A DNA stretch of 64,000 nt from Spirosoma taeanense. Lineage in GTDB: Bacteria; Bacteroidota; Bacteroidia; Cytophagales; Spirosomataceae. The notes beneath the pieces were generated by a model. That model was not told the origin of the DNA and did not search any database. It saw nothing but the letters and a program-made list of their open reading frames with translations. The stretch is from positions 806,001 to 870,000 of the forward strand of contig NZ_CP053435.1 of NCBI RefSeq assembly GCF_013127955.1, in the 5' to 3' direction. Below, piece by piece: positions 32,713 through 41,578 of this stretch (position 1 is the stretch's first letter; every line of letters starts with the position of its first letter). A program made the translations under genes and the position numbers.

Positions 32713-33020
32713 GGCTAAAAGGCTTAGGTTGCCTGCTAAACTAACTGGATTCGTTGAGATTACGCAATATTCCGCTTGCGAAAAATCTGAAGAAAGAAGC
32801 AGGATGAAACCAACAAATGTTTATTCTACGGTCGTTAGGCCGGCCTGGATAGCTATCAATTTTCCAATTTGTTAGACGAAGGCAGGCAAATGCTTACTTT
32901 ACTACCCCTGTAAGTAAACCAAGCAGATAAAATATACTATTTATTCTAAAAGCACAAGAAAATACTTGCATATTATAACTTCACCGTTTACCTTGATGAG
33001 GAACTAAATAGTCCTCAGCT
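32713..33020. other. Divergent intergenic region between oxidase and NTF2-like genes
   Basis: About 300 bases with no gene. A promoter candidate for the plus-strand gene is at 32966-32995. Nothing clear was found for the minus-strand oxidase. Confidence 0.45.
32966..32995 (+). promoter_or_regulatory. Candidate promoter of the NTF2-like gene
   Basis: TTG (32966-32968) is followed after 20 bases by TACCTTG (32989-32995), one T short of the TAnnTTTG consensus. Transcription would start about 20 bases before the ATG at 33021. Confidence 0.4.
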
Positions 33021-33503
33021 ATGAAAACTTACCTTTTAGCATTGGCCGTTTTTTTCGGCACAGTATCGGGTAGTTTGGCTCAGGCGGATCATGACGCTAT
33101 CAAGCGAGTGCTTCGCAGTGAGACGGAAGGCTTCTTCAAACGAGACAAGGCGGAGTGGGCAAATGCCTGGGCGCATACACCGTACATTAACTTTGCGGCT
33201 AATCTGTACGGCGGAGACTTTTTGTTAGTCCAGGGCTGGAATAACCTGGAAAAACAGTTCGCCAGCCAGTTCAAAAGCAAAAAGGTGACGGATAAAGTCG
33301 TGGTGCAGAATTCCAATTACAACATTCACCAGAACGGCAACATGGCCTTTGTGGCCTATGACCAAACGTTGGTAGACAGCCATGGCAAAACCACCTCGAA
33401 GGAATCACGGGTAGTCGAGAAAATCAACGGTCAGTGGAAGATTATCAACGTTATTGCTCTGACAAACCTGAAAAGTTTTGGGTTGGCCCAACAAACAAAA
33501 TAA
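33021..33503 (+). CDS. Exported NTF2-like (SnoaL-like) protein
   Basis: This 160-residue protein has a type I signal peptide (cleavage near SLAQ-AD) and one cone-shaped NTF2-like domain: DHDAIKRVLRSETEGFFKRDKAEWANAWAH near the start and VVEKINGQWKIINVIAL at the end. Such proteins bind or act on small molecules. The function here is unknown. The gene ends at the bidirectional terminator 33530-33565. Confidence 0.75.
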   Translation: MKTYLLALAVFFGTVSGSLAQADHDAIKRVLRSETEGFFKRDKAEWANAWAHTPYINFAANLYGGDFLLVQGWNNLEKQFASQFKSKKVTDKVVVQNSNYNIHQNGNMAFVAYDQTLVDSHGKTTSKESRVVEKINGQWKIINVIALTNLKSFGLAQQTK

Positions 33504-33529
33504 GCTTACAACCAACTGGTTTTCACGTA

Positions 33530-33565
33530 AAAAACGGGGCTGGATCCAGATCCAGCCCCGTTTTT
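33530..33565. terminator. Bidirectional terminator overlapping the hexosaminidase stop
   Basis: AAAAACGGGGCTGGAT (33530-33545) pairs with ATCCAGCCCCGTTTTT (33550-33565) around a four-base loop. The GH20 stop codon (33564-33566, minus strand) lies at the edge of the stem, so the two convergent genes share a very compact end. Confidence 0.88.
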
Positions 33566-35471
33566 ATTTCACCCGTTTTTTTAGCTCGTCGCGTTTCAGG
33601 GTGAGCATTCGACCAATGGGTTTGCCTGCTCTGTACGTAATCACCCGGAGGGTAACGGGTCCTTCCGGAATCTCGATGGGCGTAGAATATTTAGGAGAAT
33701 ACTGACCAGGAACGCTATCATCAATCGTATAAAAGATATCTAGGTCAGGGATTTCGGCATCCAGGGTAGCCACGAGTTTGTCGCCTTTCAGGACGGTTGT
33801 AACCATAGGGTCGTAGGCGCTACGAGCGTAATTGATACCGGCCTGATCGGCGCGCCCGAACTGCGTTTCCATGCGGGGCACAAAAGCGGCCCAGTTCTTA
33901 CTGTCTTTAGGCGACCAGTACACGTCGGCCAGCGCCCAGGCACGCGGATAGGTCATGTACTCCGCATGACTGATGGTGTTGATAGCTTCAGTCCACAGGT
34001 TCGCCTGACCGCCGAGAATGAACTTGGGGTCAATGCCTTCGGGAACAGGCTCGAAGTTATAGCTGGTTTTCAGACGTACGGTGCTATAAATGGGCGGATC
34101 GAGCGTCGGATCGCCCTGCATTAGATCAATGTAAACGTATTGACTTGGCGTCATCACCACATTATGCCCCAGGTGAGCCGCTTCGATACCGCCTTTAATG
34201 CCCCGCCAGCTCATTACGGTTGCTTCGGGAGCAATGCCGCCTTCCAGAATCTCGTCCCAGCCAATAAGCTTTTTTCCTTTACGTTTCAGAATCTGCTCTA
34301 CCCGTTTCATGAAATAACCCTGTAGTTCCTCAACGTTTTTCATGTTCATTTTCTGCATTAGGGCCTGGCAGCCGGGGTCTTTTTCCCAGTAGCCTTTGTA
34401 GCACTCGTCGCCACCGGCATGAATGTAGGAATTGGGAAACAACTGAGCTACTTCGGTAAAGACTTTGTCCAGAAAGACGTAAACGTTTTCGTCCGACGGG
34501 TTCAGTGTGTTGTCGATGAACATCTTGAACGTGCCGTTACCGAACCACTCGGCGAAGTTGCTGCCGGGGTTTACTTTCGTGCTGGTGTCCCTGGTACACG
34601 AAAGTTCGGGATAGGCTGCAATGGCCGCCATGCTGTGGCCGGGTACGTCAATCTCGGGCACGATCGTTACGTTCCGCTCCTGGGCGTAGCGCACAATTTC
34701 CCGAATGTCGTCCTGCGTGTAGAAACCGCCGTCCGTTGGTGCTTCGCCGGGCCTGGGCGCTTCCAGCTGACCAAATTTACCGACGCGGGGTACGCGCCAG
34801 GCGCCAACCTGCGTGAGTTTCGGCAATGATTTGATCTCAATCCGCCATCCCTGATCGTCGGTCAGATGCCAGTGAAAGGTGTTGTATTTTAACTGGGCAA
34901 TCTCGTCGATGAACCGCTTTACGTCCTCTTTGGGGAAGAAGTGTCGGCTTACGTCCAGCATGACGCCCCGCCAGCCAAAACGGGGGTAGTCGGTAATCTG
35001 AACGCAGGGAGCCGACCAGGTGCTTTGCGCCAGCGTTTTGCTCGCCATTTCCTTAGGAAATAACTGAAGCAGCGTCTGCATTCCGTAGTAAAGCCCGGCT
35101 GGCTGATTGGCCGACAGCTTGACCGCCCTGGGAGAGACCTCCAGCGTATAGCCTTCATTGCCTAACTGAGCGCTTGGCGTTGTATTCAGACTGAGTTCAA
35201 TGCTACCGGGCGCAGCCGTTTTCCCCGACGTAACGCGGCCCTGTCTGGCCTTGAAGCCGTAGCCCGTAGGGGTCGAGAGCTTTTCGGCAAGCATCTCTGC
35301 AACTGACCGGCTCTGGGGCTGTGTATAGCTGATAACCGTGGTTTTGGTGAGCAGGAACTTGCCCGTCAGCGGTTTGACGTCAACGGGCTGCGGGATGAGA
35401 TGGATGGGGTTGGTCTGTGCCTTACCCGTCAGGGTTATCAGCAAAAATAGAATGAGTACGACGTGTTTCAT
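33564..35471 (-). CDS. GH20 beta-N-acetylhexosaminidase
   Basis: This 635-residue exported enzyme (signal peptide ending near GKAQ-TN) removes terminal N-acetylglucosamine or N-acetylgalactosamine by substrate-assisted catalysis. The N-terminal GH20b domain (about 20-160) precedes the barrel (about 165-505). The catalytic pair D355/E356 lies in HAGGDE. MLDVSRHFF, HWHLTDDQGWRIEIKS, EIDVPGHSMAA, GWDEILEGG and GGQANLWTE are family hallmarks. A small C-terminal Fn3-like or chitobiase-C domain (about 560-620) follows. It may act on chitin, glycans or peptidoglycan fragments. Confidence 0.93.
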   Translation of the reverse strand: MKHVVLILFLLITLTGKAQTNPIHLIPQPVDVKPLTGKFLLTKTTVISYTQPQSRSVAEMLAEKLSTPTGYGFKARQGRVTSGKTAAPGSIELSLNTTPSAQLGNEGYTLEVSPRAVKLSANQPAGLYYGMQTLLQLFPKEMASKTLAQSTWSAPCVQITDYPRFGWRGVMLDVSRHFFPKEDVKRFIDEIAQLKYNTFHWHLTDDQGWRIEIKSLPKLTQVGAWRVPRVGKFGQLEAPRPGEAPTDGGFYTQDDIREIVRYAQERNVTIVPEIDVPGHSMAAIAAYPELSCTRDTSTKVNPGSNFAEWFGNGTFKMFIDNTLNPSDENVYVFLDKVFTEVAQLFPNSYIHAGGDECYKGYWEKDPGCQALMQKMNMKNVEELQGYFMKRVEQILKRKGKKLIGWDEILEGGIAPEATVMSWRGIKGGIEAAHLGHNVVMTPSQYVYIDLMQGDPTLDPPIYSTVRLKTSYNFEPVPEGIDPKFILGGQANLWTEAINTISHAEYMTYPRAWALADVYWSPKDSKNWAAFVPRMETQFGRADQAGINYARSAYDPMVTTVLKGDKLVATLDAEIPDLDIFYTIDDSVPGQYSPKYSTPIEIPEGPVTLRVITYRAGKPIGRMLTLKRDELKKRVK

Positions 35472-35567
35472 GAAAAGGGTTACTCGTTGCGTAAGTTGAC
35501 CGACAATATTAGCTATTATCGGGTTAACCTGAATGCAGGCAAATCATCACCTGAGTTAAGAGCCTGC

Positions 35568-37709
35568 TCAGCTAGTAGTCGGCTGGTCGGCTGGGAGATA
35601 AACCTGAAATGTGGCTCCCTGTCCGGGCTGGCTGGTGGCGGTAATTACTCCGTTGTGGTTATCGACCACTTTCTCGCAGATGGCCAGCCCAATGCCGGTG
35701 CCTGCAAACTGGGTGCGGCTGTGCAGCCGCTGGAATACCTGAAAGATGAGTTCCAGGTATTTTTCGTCGAAACCAATCCCATTATCCTTAAAATTAATCT
35801 GATGGTAGGCCGGCGCTTCATGATCGGGCCGGACGGTCGAGGGTAAGTCAGTAGTAAGAATAAGCCGGTGATTTATTGCGATAACCGGCGTTACGCCCGG
35901 TCTGGTAAACTTAAGTGAGTTGGACAGCAGATTCTGAAAAAGCTGCCGCAACTGATGAGTATCGCCCATGACCACGGGTAACGGGTCGACATGAATGGTG
36001 GCCTGCGTATCCCGAATTCGCATTTCCAGGTCAGACAGTACGTCGTTGGCCAGCGTTTCCAGTGCTACGGGCTGGAAAGAATCTCGTTTGGTCGAGAGCC
36101 GGGAATAGTTGAGCAGGTCATGAATAAGTGTAGACATCCGTTCAGCCGCCGACTGCATCCGTCGGAGTAAATCCTGCCCATCACTGCCTAAAGCGGGGGC
36201 ATACTCGTTGTGTAGAATCTGGCCAAACGACTGAATTTTACGAAGGGGCTCCTGCAGGTCGTGGCTGGCTACGTAGGCAAACTGTTCCAGCCGTTCGTTG
36301 GATTTCCGGAGTTTCTCATTGGTTTCACCCAGTTCCTGCGTGCGCTCCTGCACTTGTTTTTCCTGCTCTTCAACGCTTTTTCGCAGGGCCTCCTGCATCT
36401 GTTTCAGTTCCGTAATGTCTACGACAATTCCGGCGAAGCGAACAATCCGTCCCTGATCGTTCCGTACCGTTCTGCCTTTTGCCCGAACCCAGCGTTCCTG
36501 CTGATCGGCCTCACCGATCGTGCGGAAAACAACGTCGTGGTCGCCATCGCCTTCCGGATCAATGGCGCGCCGGTTCGCGAGCCGAACCCGCTCCCGGTCG
36601 GCGGGATGGACGCGCGCCAGCAGATCATCCGCTGTTATGGGCGCGTCAGGCGGCAGTCCGAATAGCTGTTTGCAGTTGGGCGACCACTGAGCCTTTCCCG
36701 TGAGAAGATCGAAATCCCAGGTGCCCGACGACGCGGCTTCCATCGCCAGGGTTAGCCGCTCTTCGCCTTCCTGATGTTTTAGCTCGGCCAGTTTTCGGTC
36801 GGTGATGTCAACCAGTACTCCCAGAAAGGATATAGGCTCACGCTGATCGTTGTAGTCAAACCGTCCCCGGGCAATAACCCAGCGTACTTCGCCTTCGGGG
36901 TTGATTACCCGATGATCAGCCTCAAATTTTTTGCCGCTGGCAAGAGCCTGCTGGAACAGAGTTCGTACGTGTTCCCGATCGTCGGGGTGAACCGAGTCGG
37001 CGAACGATTCAATAGGCATTCCGCTGGCGGTCTGTTCTGCATCAGCGCCAAACAAACGGGCCAGGTCACCGTCGGCGTAGAGCTTATTGGCCTGAATATC
37101 CCAGAACCAGGTTGCGACCAACCCGGCCGACAGCGTGTCGTGCATCAGGGACCGGCTGCGGTGGAGGGCGGTTTCCGTACGAACAGTTGTATCGCTGACA
37201 AGCGGCAGCTGCAAATCGAGCTGGTGCGTCGCCAGGGCTGCGAACCGTTGTAGCATCTGTCGATCTGATTCGGAAAAGGATCGTGGCTGCGTATCCAGCA
37301 CGCAGATCGTACCGGCGGGGATTCCATTGGACGTCCGAATGGCGGTGCCGGCGAAGAACCGTAAGGTTAGCGCACCTGCCACAAATGGCAGAGTCGATCG
37401 ATGAGGCTCCTCCAGAAGATCGTCAAAAACGAGAGCCTCAGTCGTGTGCAACGCCTGCGAACACAACCTGCCGGCTAAATCCAGCGCGTCAGCGTCCGAC
37501 AGGCCTACGTTGGCTTTGAAAACAACCCTATCCTGGTCCGCCAGCGAAATCAGCGCACCAGGAGTTTGAAAAACCTGCGTCAGAATATGGGCAATGTTCG
37601 TGAACGCTTCTTCGACGGATGCGTCGAGCAGAGTATATGGACCTAATCCCTGCATGGGTTGTTGATTATGAACCGATAGGTTAGGCTTGTCCAAGGTATT
37701 GTGCTGCAT
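35568..37709 (-). CDS. Cytosolic GAF-PAS-PAS sensor histidine kinase
   Basis: This 713-residue protein has no signal or membrane segment. A GAF domain spans about 25-165. Two PAS/PAC units span about 195-305 and 320-432, and each ends in a GVLVDIT or GIVVDIT strand. A coiled coil (433-478) leads to HisKA with phospho-acceptor H483 in ASHDLQEPLRK. The ATPase domain has N597 in LLSNSLKFT, DNGIGFD and GTGIGLAICEKVV. This layout is like phytochrome-type kinases but without a chromophore cysteine I could assign. No response regulator is adjacent, so its partner lies elsewhere. Confidence 0.93.
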   Translation of the reverse strand: MQHNTLDKPNLSVHNQQPMQGLGPYTLLDASVEEAFTNIAHILTQVFQTPGALISLADQDRVVFKANVGLSDADALDLAGRLCSQALHTTEALVFDDLLEEPHRSTLPFVAGALTLRFFAGTAIRTSNGIPAGTICVLDTQPRSFSESDRQMLQRFAALATHQLDLQLPLVSDTTVRTETALHRSRSLMHDTLSAGLVATWFWDIQANKLYADGDLARLFGADAEQTASGMPIESFADSVHPDDREHVRTLFQQALASGKKFEADHRVINPEGEVRWVIARGRFDYNDQREPISFLGVLVDITDRKLAELKHQEGEERLTLAMEAASSGTWDFDLLTGKAQWSPNCKQLFGLPPDAPITADDLLARVHPADRERVRLANRRAIDPEGDGDHDVVFRTIGEADQQERWVRAKGRTVRNDQGRIVRFAGIVVDITELKQMQEALRKSVEEQEKQVQERTQELGETNEKLRKSNERLEQFAYVASHDLQEPLRKIQSFGQILHNEYAPALGSDGQDLLRRMQSAAERMSTLIHDLLNYSRLSTKRDSFQPVALETLANDVLSDLEMRIRDTQATIHVDPLPVVMGDTHQLRQLFQNLLSNSLKFTRPGVTPVIAINHRLILTTDLPSTVRPDHEAPAYHQINFKDNGIGFDEKYLELIFQVFQRLHSRTQFAGTGIGLAICEKVVDNHNGVITATSQPGQGATFQVYLPADQPTTS

Positions 37710-38014
37710 AGCTTACCCGGCAATTGAAGGGTTGATTGAACAGGAGCGAGTTTAAAGATAGAAATCTATTTAGAAAATAGATTAGCTTATTTAAAGGCCG
37801 CCCGTATCTATTCCGTTCAAAATACTTCGTTCGGTTGACGACTGAGGGCATTTTCAGAAAGACATCGTTAGCTATTTTACGGTTGAGCGCGGCTTAGTGG
37901 GTAGTTTATAGGGCAATATGACTTACTATCCACGAACCTTTCCTGACAGCCTGAAGACGCAGGTCGCCTGTCAGACTTTGCCACGAAACGTAAGCCCTTA
38001 ACTCTTGCCGTATT
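37710..38014. other. Divergent intergenic region between kinase and ThuA-PQQ genes
   Basis: About 300 bases without a gene. A 9-base inverted repeat with a three-base spacer lies at 37763-37783, close to the kinase start. No good consensus promoter was found. Confidence 0.4.
37763..37783. promoter_or_regulatory. Operator-like inverted repeat upstream of the kinase gene
   Basis: AATCTATTT (37763-37771) and AAATAGATT (37775-37783) are exact reverse complements separated by three bases. It lies 54-74 bases upstream of the kinase start, a good position for an operator. Confidence 0.4.
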
Positions 38015-41000
38015 ATGATTTGGTTACCGTCATCAACGAAGCATTATCTTCGTTTGCTTGTAGCAGCCGGAGCCACGGTTGGTCTCTACGCCTGTCTGAA
38101 TACCCAGAAAGCCGTTAAGCAGACAACAGTTTCTGCCAGTCCGCCAGCCGTTACACCAGCAACCCCCAAACGGGTGCTGGTCTTCTCGAAAACGAAAGGC
38201 TGGAAACACACGTCCATTCCCTTCGGTATTGCCGCCATCCAGAAACTGGGCGCCGAAAACAACTTCCGGGTCGATACCACTAAGAACGCCGACTATTTCA
38301 ATGACGACAGCCTGCGGAATTACCAGGCCGTGGTGTTCCTGAGCACAACCGGTAACGTTTTGAACCCCGTTCAGCAGGCTGCCTTTGAGCGGTACATTCA
38401 GGCGGGTGGTGGCTACATGGGTATCCATGCCGCTGCCGATACGGAATATGACTGGCCGTGGTACAACAAGCTGGTGGGGGCTTATTTTTCCAGTCACCCC
38501 AGCAATTCCAACGTCCGCAAAGCAACCGTTGACGTAACCGACAAAAATCACCTATCTACGGCCCACCTGCCCGACCACTGGGAGCGTACCGACGAATGGT
38601 ACAACTACCGTTCGTTCTATACGGATTTGAACGTTCTGGCGAACCTGGACGAAAATACCTATGATGGCGGAACAAACGGCGCTAATCACCCTATTGCCTG
38701 GTATCATGAGTTTGACGGTGGTCGGGCATTTTATACCGGTGGCGGTCACGAAGACGCCAGCTTCAGCGAGCCCTTGTTCGTAAAACACCTGTTAGGCGGC
38801 CTGAACTACGTAATGGGCAACGGCAAGCCTCTGGATTACAGCAAATCGTACGCAGTTGTGATGCCGGAAGAGAACCGGTTTGTCAAGACCGTCTTGGTCA
38901 ACGACCTCAACGAGCCGATGGAACTGGCCATCGCCGACGACGGGCGTGTGTTCTTTACGGAGCGGAGCGGCAATCTGTCGGTCTATAACCCGCGAACCAA
39001 CGAGCACAAGATTCTACACAAGTTTTCGGTATCAACGAAACAGGGCTTTGGCGTTCAGGGCGTAACGGTCGATCCAAACTTCGCGACGAACCACTATTTG
39101 TATCTGTATTATTCGCCGATGGCAGACAAAGATCCGGTTTATCATCTGTCGCGCTTTGTGATCAAGGATGACAATACGATCGATCTGGCTTCGGAGAAAG
39201 TGGTGCTGAAAATTCCGCACGAGTTTGAAGCCAGCGCGCACCATGGCGGTTCATTCGCCTGGGACAAGGAAGGAAACCTGTATCTCTCTACCGGCGACAA
39301 TACCAACCCCTTTCCGTCGAATGGGTACGCGCCAATCGACGAGCGGCCCGACCATCTGACCCTCGATGCGCAGCGATCGGCGGCTAACACCAACGATCTG
39401 CGGGGGAAAGTGCTGCGGATTCGTCCCCAGCCGGATGGAACCTATACCATTCCCGACGGAAACCTCTTCCCGAAAGGTATGGCCCAGACGCGCCCCGAGA
39501 TTTACACGATGGGTCTGCGAAACCCGTACCGGATTGCGGTAAACCCTAAATCGTCGGTACTGTACTGGGGCGAAATCGGCCCGGATGCAGGCAAAGACAG
39601 TACGATTGGGCCGCGGGGTTATGATGAATTCAATCAGGCCAAGAAACCGGGTAATTTCGGCTGGCCGCTGTTTATCGGCAATAGTCAGCCGTATCCAGAC
39701 CTGGATTTTGCCACGAACGTAGCCGGTCCCCGCTTCGATTCCAACGCGCCGGTCAACAGTTCGCCGAATAACACCGGCATGAAGACTCTGCCCCCGGCCA
39801 ATCCGGCTATGATCTGGTATCCGTATGCGGCTTCCAAAGAGTTTCCGGAAGTTGGACAGGGTGGTCGCAGCGCCATGGCCGGTGCATTTTATACGCACGA
39901 CCAGAACTCGGGCTCGAAGAATAAATTCCCGGCCTACTACGATGGCATGCTGTTCATCTTCGACTGGATGCGTAACTGGGTGATGGCCGTGCGGGTCGAT
40001 CAGAACGATAATTATATTCGCAACGAACCCTTCATGGCGACCAATGGCGACTTCCGGCGACCTATTGATCTGGCGTTCAACAAAGACGGCGTGATGTATA
40101 TGCTCGAATACGGTTCGGTGTACGGGGCCGATAACGACGATGCCCGCCTGGTTAAAATCGAATACAATACCGGCAACCGGGCGCCCGTTGCCCGCGCGAC
40201 CGTCGTTGATTCACTGGCTACGGCGCAGGCCAGCGCCCGCTCGTTCCTTACCTCCGACAACCGGAACAGCCCCGCCACTCGTGAAGCCGTTGGACAGGCC
40301 CCGCTGCGGGTAAAGTTCAGTGGTCGCGGTACGGATCTCGATCAGGATGATGTACTGAACTACCAGTGGCTGTTCGACGGTAAAACGGTAGGTAGCACCC
40401 AGCCCAACGCGACCTATACGTATACACAGCCCGGCGTTTATAATGCTATTCTGAAAGTGAGTGATCAGACGGGGCTGGTGGCGATGGATACGGTTGTCGT
40501 CAAAGTCGGCAATGCCAAACCCGAGGTAGCCATTACGACGCCGGGTAATAAGTCGTTCTTCTGGGCGGGCAAACCATTTACATATTCCGTCAAGGTAAGC
40601 GATAAGGAAGATCAGAAGATTGACCCGAAACGTATCAAGGTCTATTACGCCTATAGCGCTCAGCCGGGTAATGCCCCGACTGCGGCTCCGCAGCAGGGCC
40701 ACCAGGACCTGGCCGCAATTGGCAACGGCTCGCTCGGGAAAACCCTGATCGCGGGCAGCGACTGTAAAGCCTGCCACACGATTGATAAACCATCCGTCGG
40801 GCCTACGTTCCTGGCCGTGGCCAGCCGGTACAAAGGCCAGCCCGGCGTGGTTGAGCGGCTGGCGAAAAAAATTATCGAAGGCGGTGGCGGCAACTGGAGC
40901 AAAGATCACCTGATGAGCGCCCACCCGCAGATTCCGGCCCAGGACGCGCAGGAGATGGTGAAGTATATTTTCTCGCTGACAGATGAGCAGAAGCAGAAAA

Positions 41001-41518
41001 CAGTTCCGCTACAGGGAACGCTTGCCCTGACCGACCACAAAGCCGACGAGCCACGCGGGCAGTATACGCTGGTGGCCGCATACACGGATAACGGTGGACA
41101 GGTCGTTGGACCGATCACCAGCACCGATGTTGTTTCGCTGCGTCCGGCTAAAGTCAGAACCCTCGACGCCGATGCTTACGTCGGTTTCCCAAGATGGGGC
41201 AATCGCCTGTCGGCCGGTGGCCATAAGGCATACGTACTGCTGAAGGGGATTGACATGACCGGTATTAAGTCGCTGACGTATGATTATTCATCGCTCGATA
41301 AAGACGGTGAAATAGAGTTGCGGCTCGATTCCTATGCCGGGCCCGTGGTGAACCGAACGCCCTACAAAGCAACGGGCGACTGGAAAAACGCCGGGCAGGT
41401 GACGGCCCAACTGGACAAGCCCATTACCGGCAAGCACGATGTTTACGTCGTGGTTGTCAAGCGCGATAAACCCAGCAACAATATCATTCAGCTTAACAGT
41501 ATAGAGTTCAATGAATAA
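38015..41518 (+). CDS. ThuA / PQQ-type sugar dehydrogenase / PKD / cytochrome c / CBM fusion
   Basis: This 1167-residue exported protein has a signal with a possible lipobox (GLYAC). A ThuA-like domain (about 50-265) starts KRVLVFSKTKGWKHTS and includes GGYMGIHAAADTEYDW. A soluble glucose dehydrogenase-like six-bladed propeller (about 275-735) follows, with LNEPMELAIADDGRVFFTER, GGSFAWDKEGNLYLSTGDN and MGLRNPYRIAV. A PKD domain (about 770-850), a class I cytochrome c with C917, C920 and H921, and a C-terminal CBM6-like domain complete it. It probably oxidises a sugar and passes electrons to its own heme. The upstream gene is divergent; the downstream serine hydrolase may be co-transcribed. 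Confidence 0.9.
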   Translation: MIWLPSSTKHYLRLLVAAGATVGLYACLNTQKAVKQTTVSASPPAVTPATPKRVLVFSKTKGWKHTSIPFGIAAIQKLGAENNFRVDTTKNADYFNDDSLRNYQAVVFLSTTGNVLNPVQQAAFERYIQAGGGYMGIHAAADTEYDWPWYNKLVGAYFSSHPSNSNVRKATVDVTDKNHLSTAHLPDHWERTDEWYNYRSFYTDLNVLANLDENTYDGGTNGANHPIAWYHEFDGGRAFYTGGGHEDASFSEPLFVKHLLGGLNYVMGNGKPLDYSKSYAVVMPEENRFVKTVLVNDLNEPMELAIADDGRVFFTERSGNLSVYNPRTNEHKILHKFSVSTKQGFGVQGVTVDPNFATNHYLYLYYSPMADKDPVYHLSRFVIKDDNTIDLASEKVVLKIPHEFEASAHHGGSFAWDKEGNLYLSTGDNTNPFPSNGYAPIDERPDHLTLDAQRSAANTNDLRGKVLRIRPQPDGTYTIPDGNLFPKGMAQTRPEIYTMGLRNPYRIAVNPKSSVLYWGEIGPDAGKDSTIGPRGYDEFNQAKKPGNFGWPLFIGNSQPYPDLDFATNVAGPRFDSNAPVNSSPNNTGMKTLPPANPAMIWYPYAASKEFPEVGQGGRSAMAGAFYTHDQNSGSKNKFPAYYDGMLFIFDWMRNWVMAVRVDQNDNYIRNEPFMATNGDFRRPIDLAFNKDGVMYMLEYGSVYGADNDDARLVKIEYNTGNRAPVARATVVDSLATAQASARSFLTSDNRNSPATREAVGQAPLRVKFSGRGTDLDQDDVLNYQWLFDGKTVGSTQPNATYTYTQPGVYNAILKVSDQTGLVAMDTVVVKVGNAKPEVAITTPGNKSFFWAGKPFTYSVKVSDKEDQKIDPKRIKVYYAYSAQPGNAPTAAPQQGHQDLAAIGNGSLGKTLIAGSDCKACHTIDKPSVGPTFLAVASRYKGQPGVVERLAKKIIEGGGGNWSKDHLMSAHPQIPAQDAQEMVKYIFSLTDEQKQKTVPLQGTLALTDHKADEPRGQYTLVAAYTDNGGQVVGPITSTDVVSLRPAKVRTLDADAYVGFPRWGNRLSAGGHKAYVLLKGIDMTGIKSLTYDYSSLDKDGEIELRLDSYAGPVVNRTPYKATGDWKNAGQVTAQLDKPITGKHDVYVVVVKRDKPSNNIIQLNSIEFNE

Positions 41519-41578
41519 CCGAGGCCAGGTTGATTAACCCGGTATCTAAGCGTATCACTTAACTACGTTCTTACTACG

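Noticed and set aside
39251-39898. A 215-codon open frame antisense to the ThuA-PQQ gene
   Set aside because: It has no domain and sits inside a coherent multidomain gene on the other strand.
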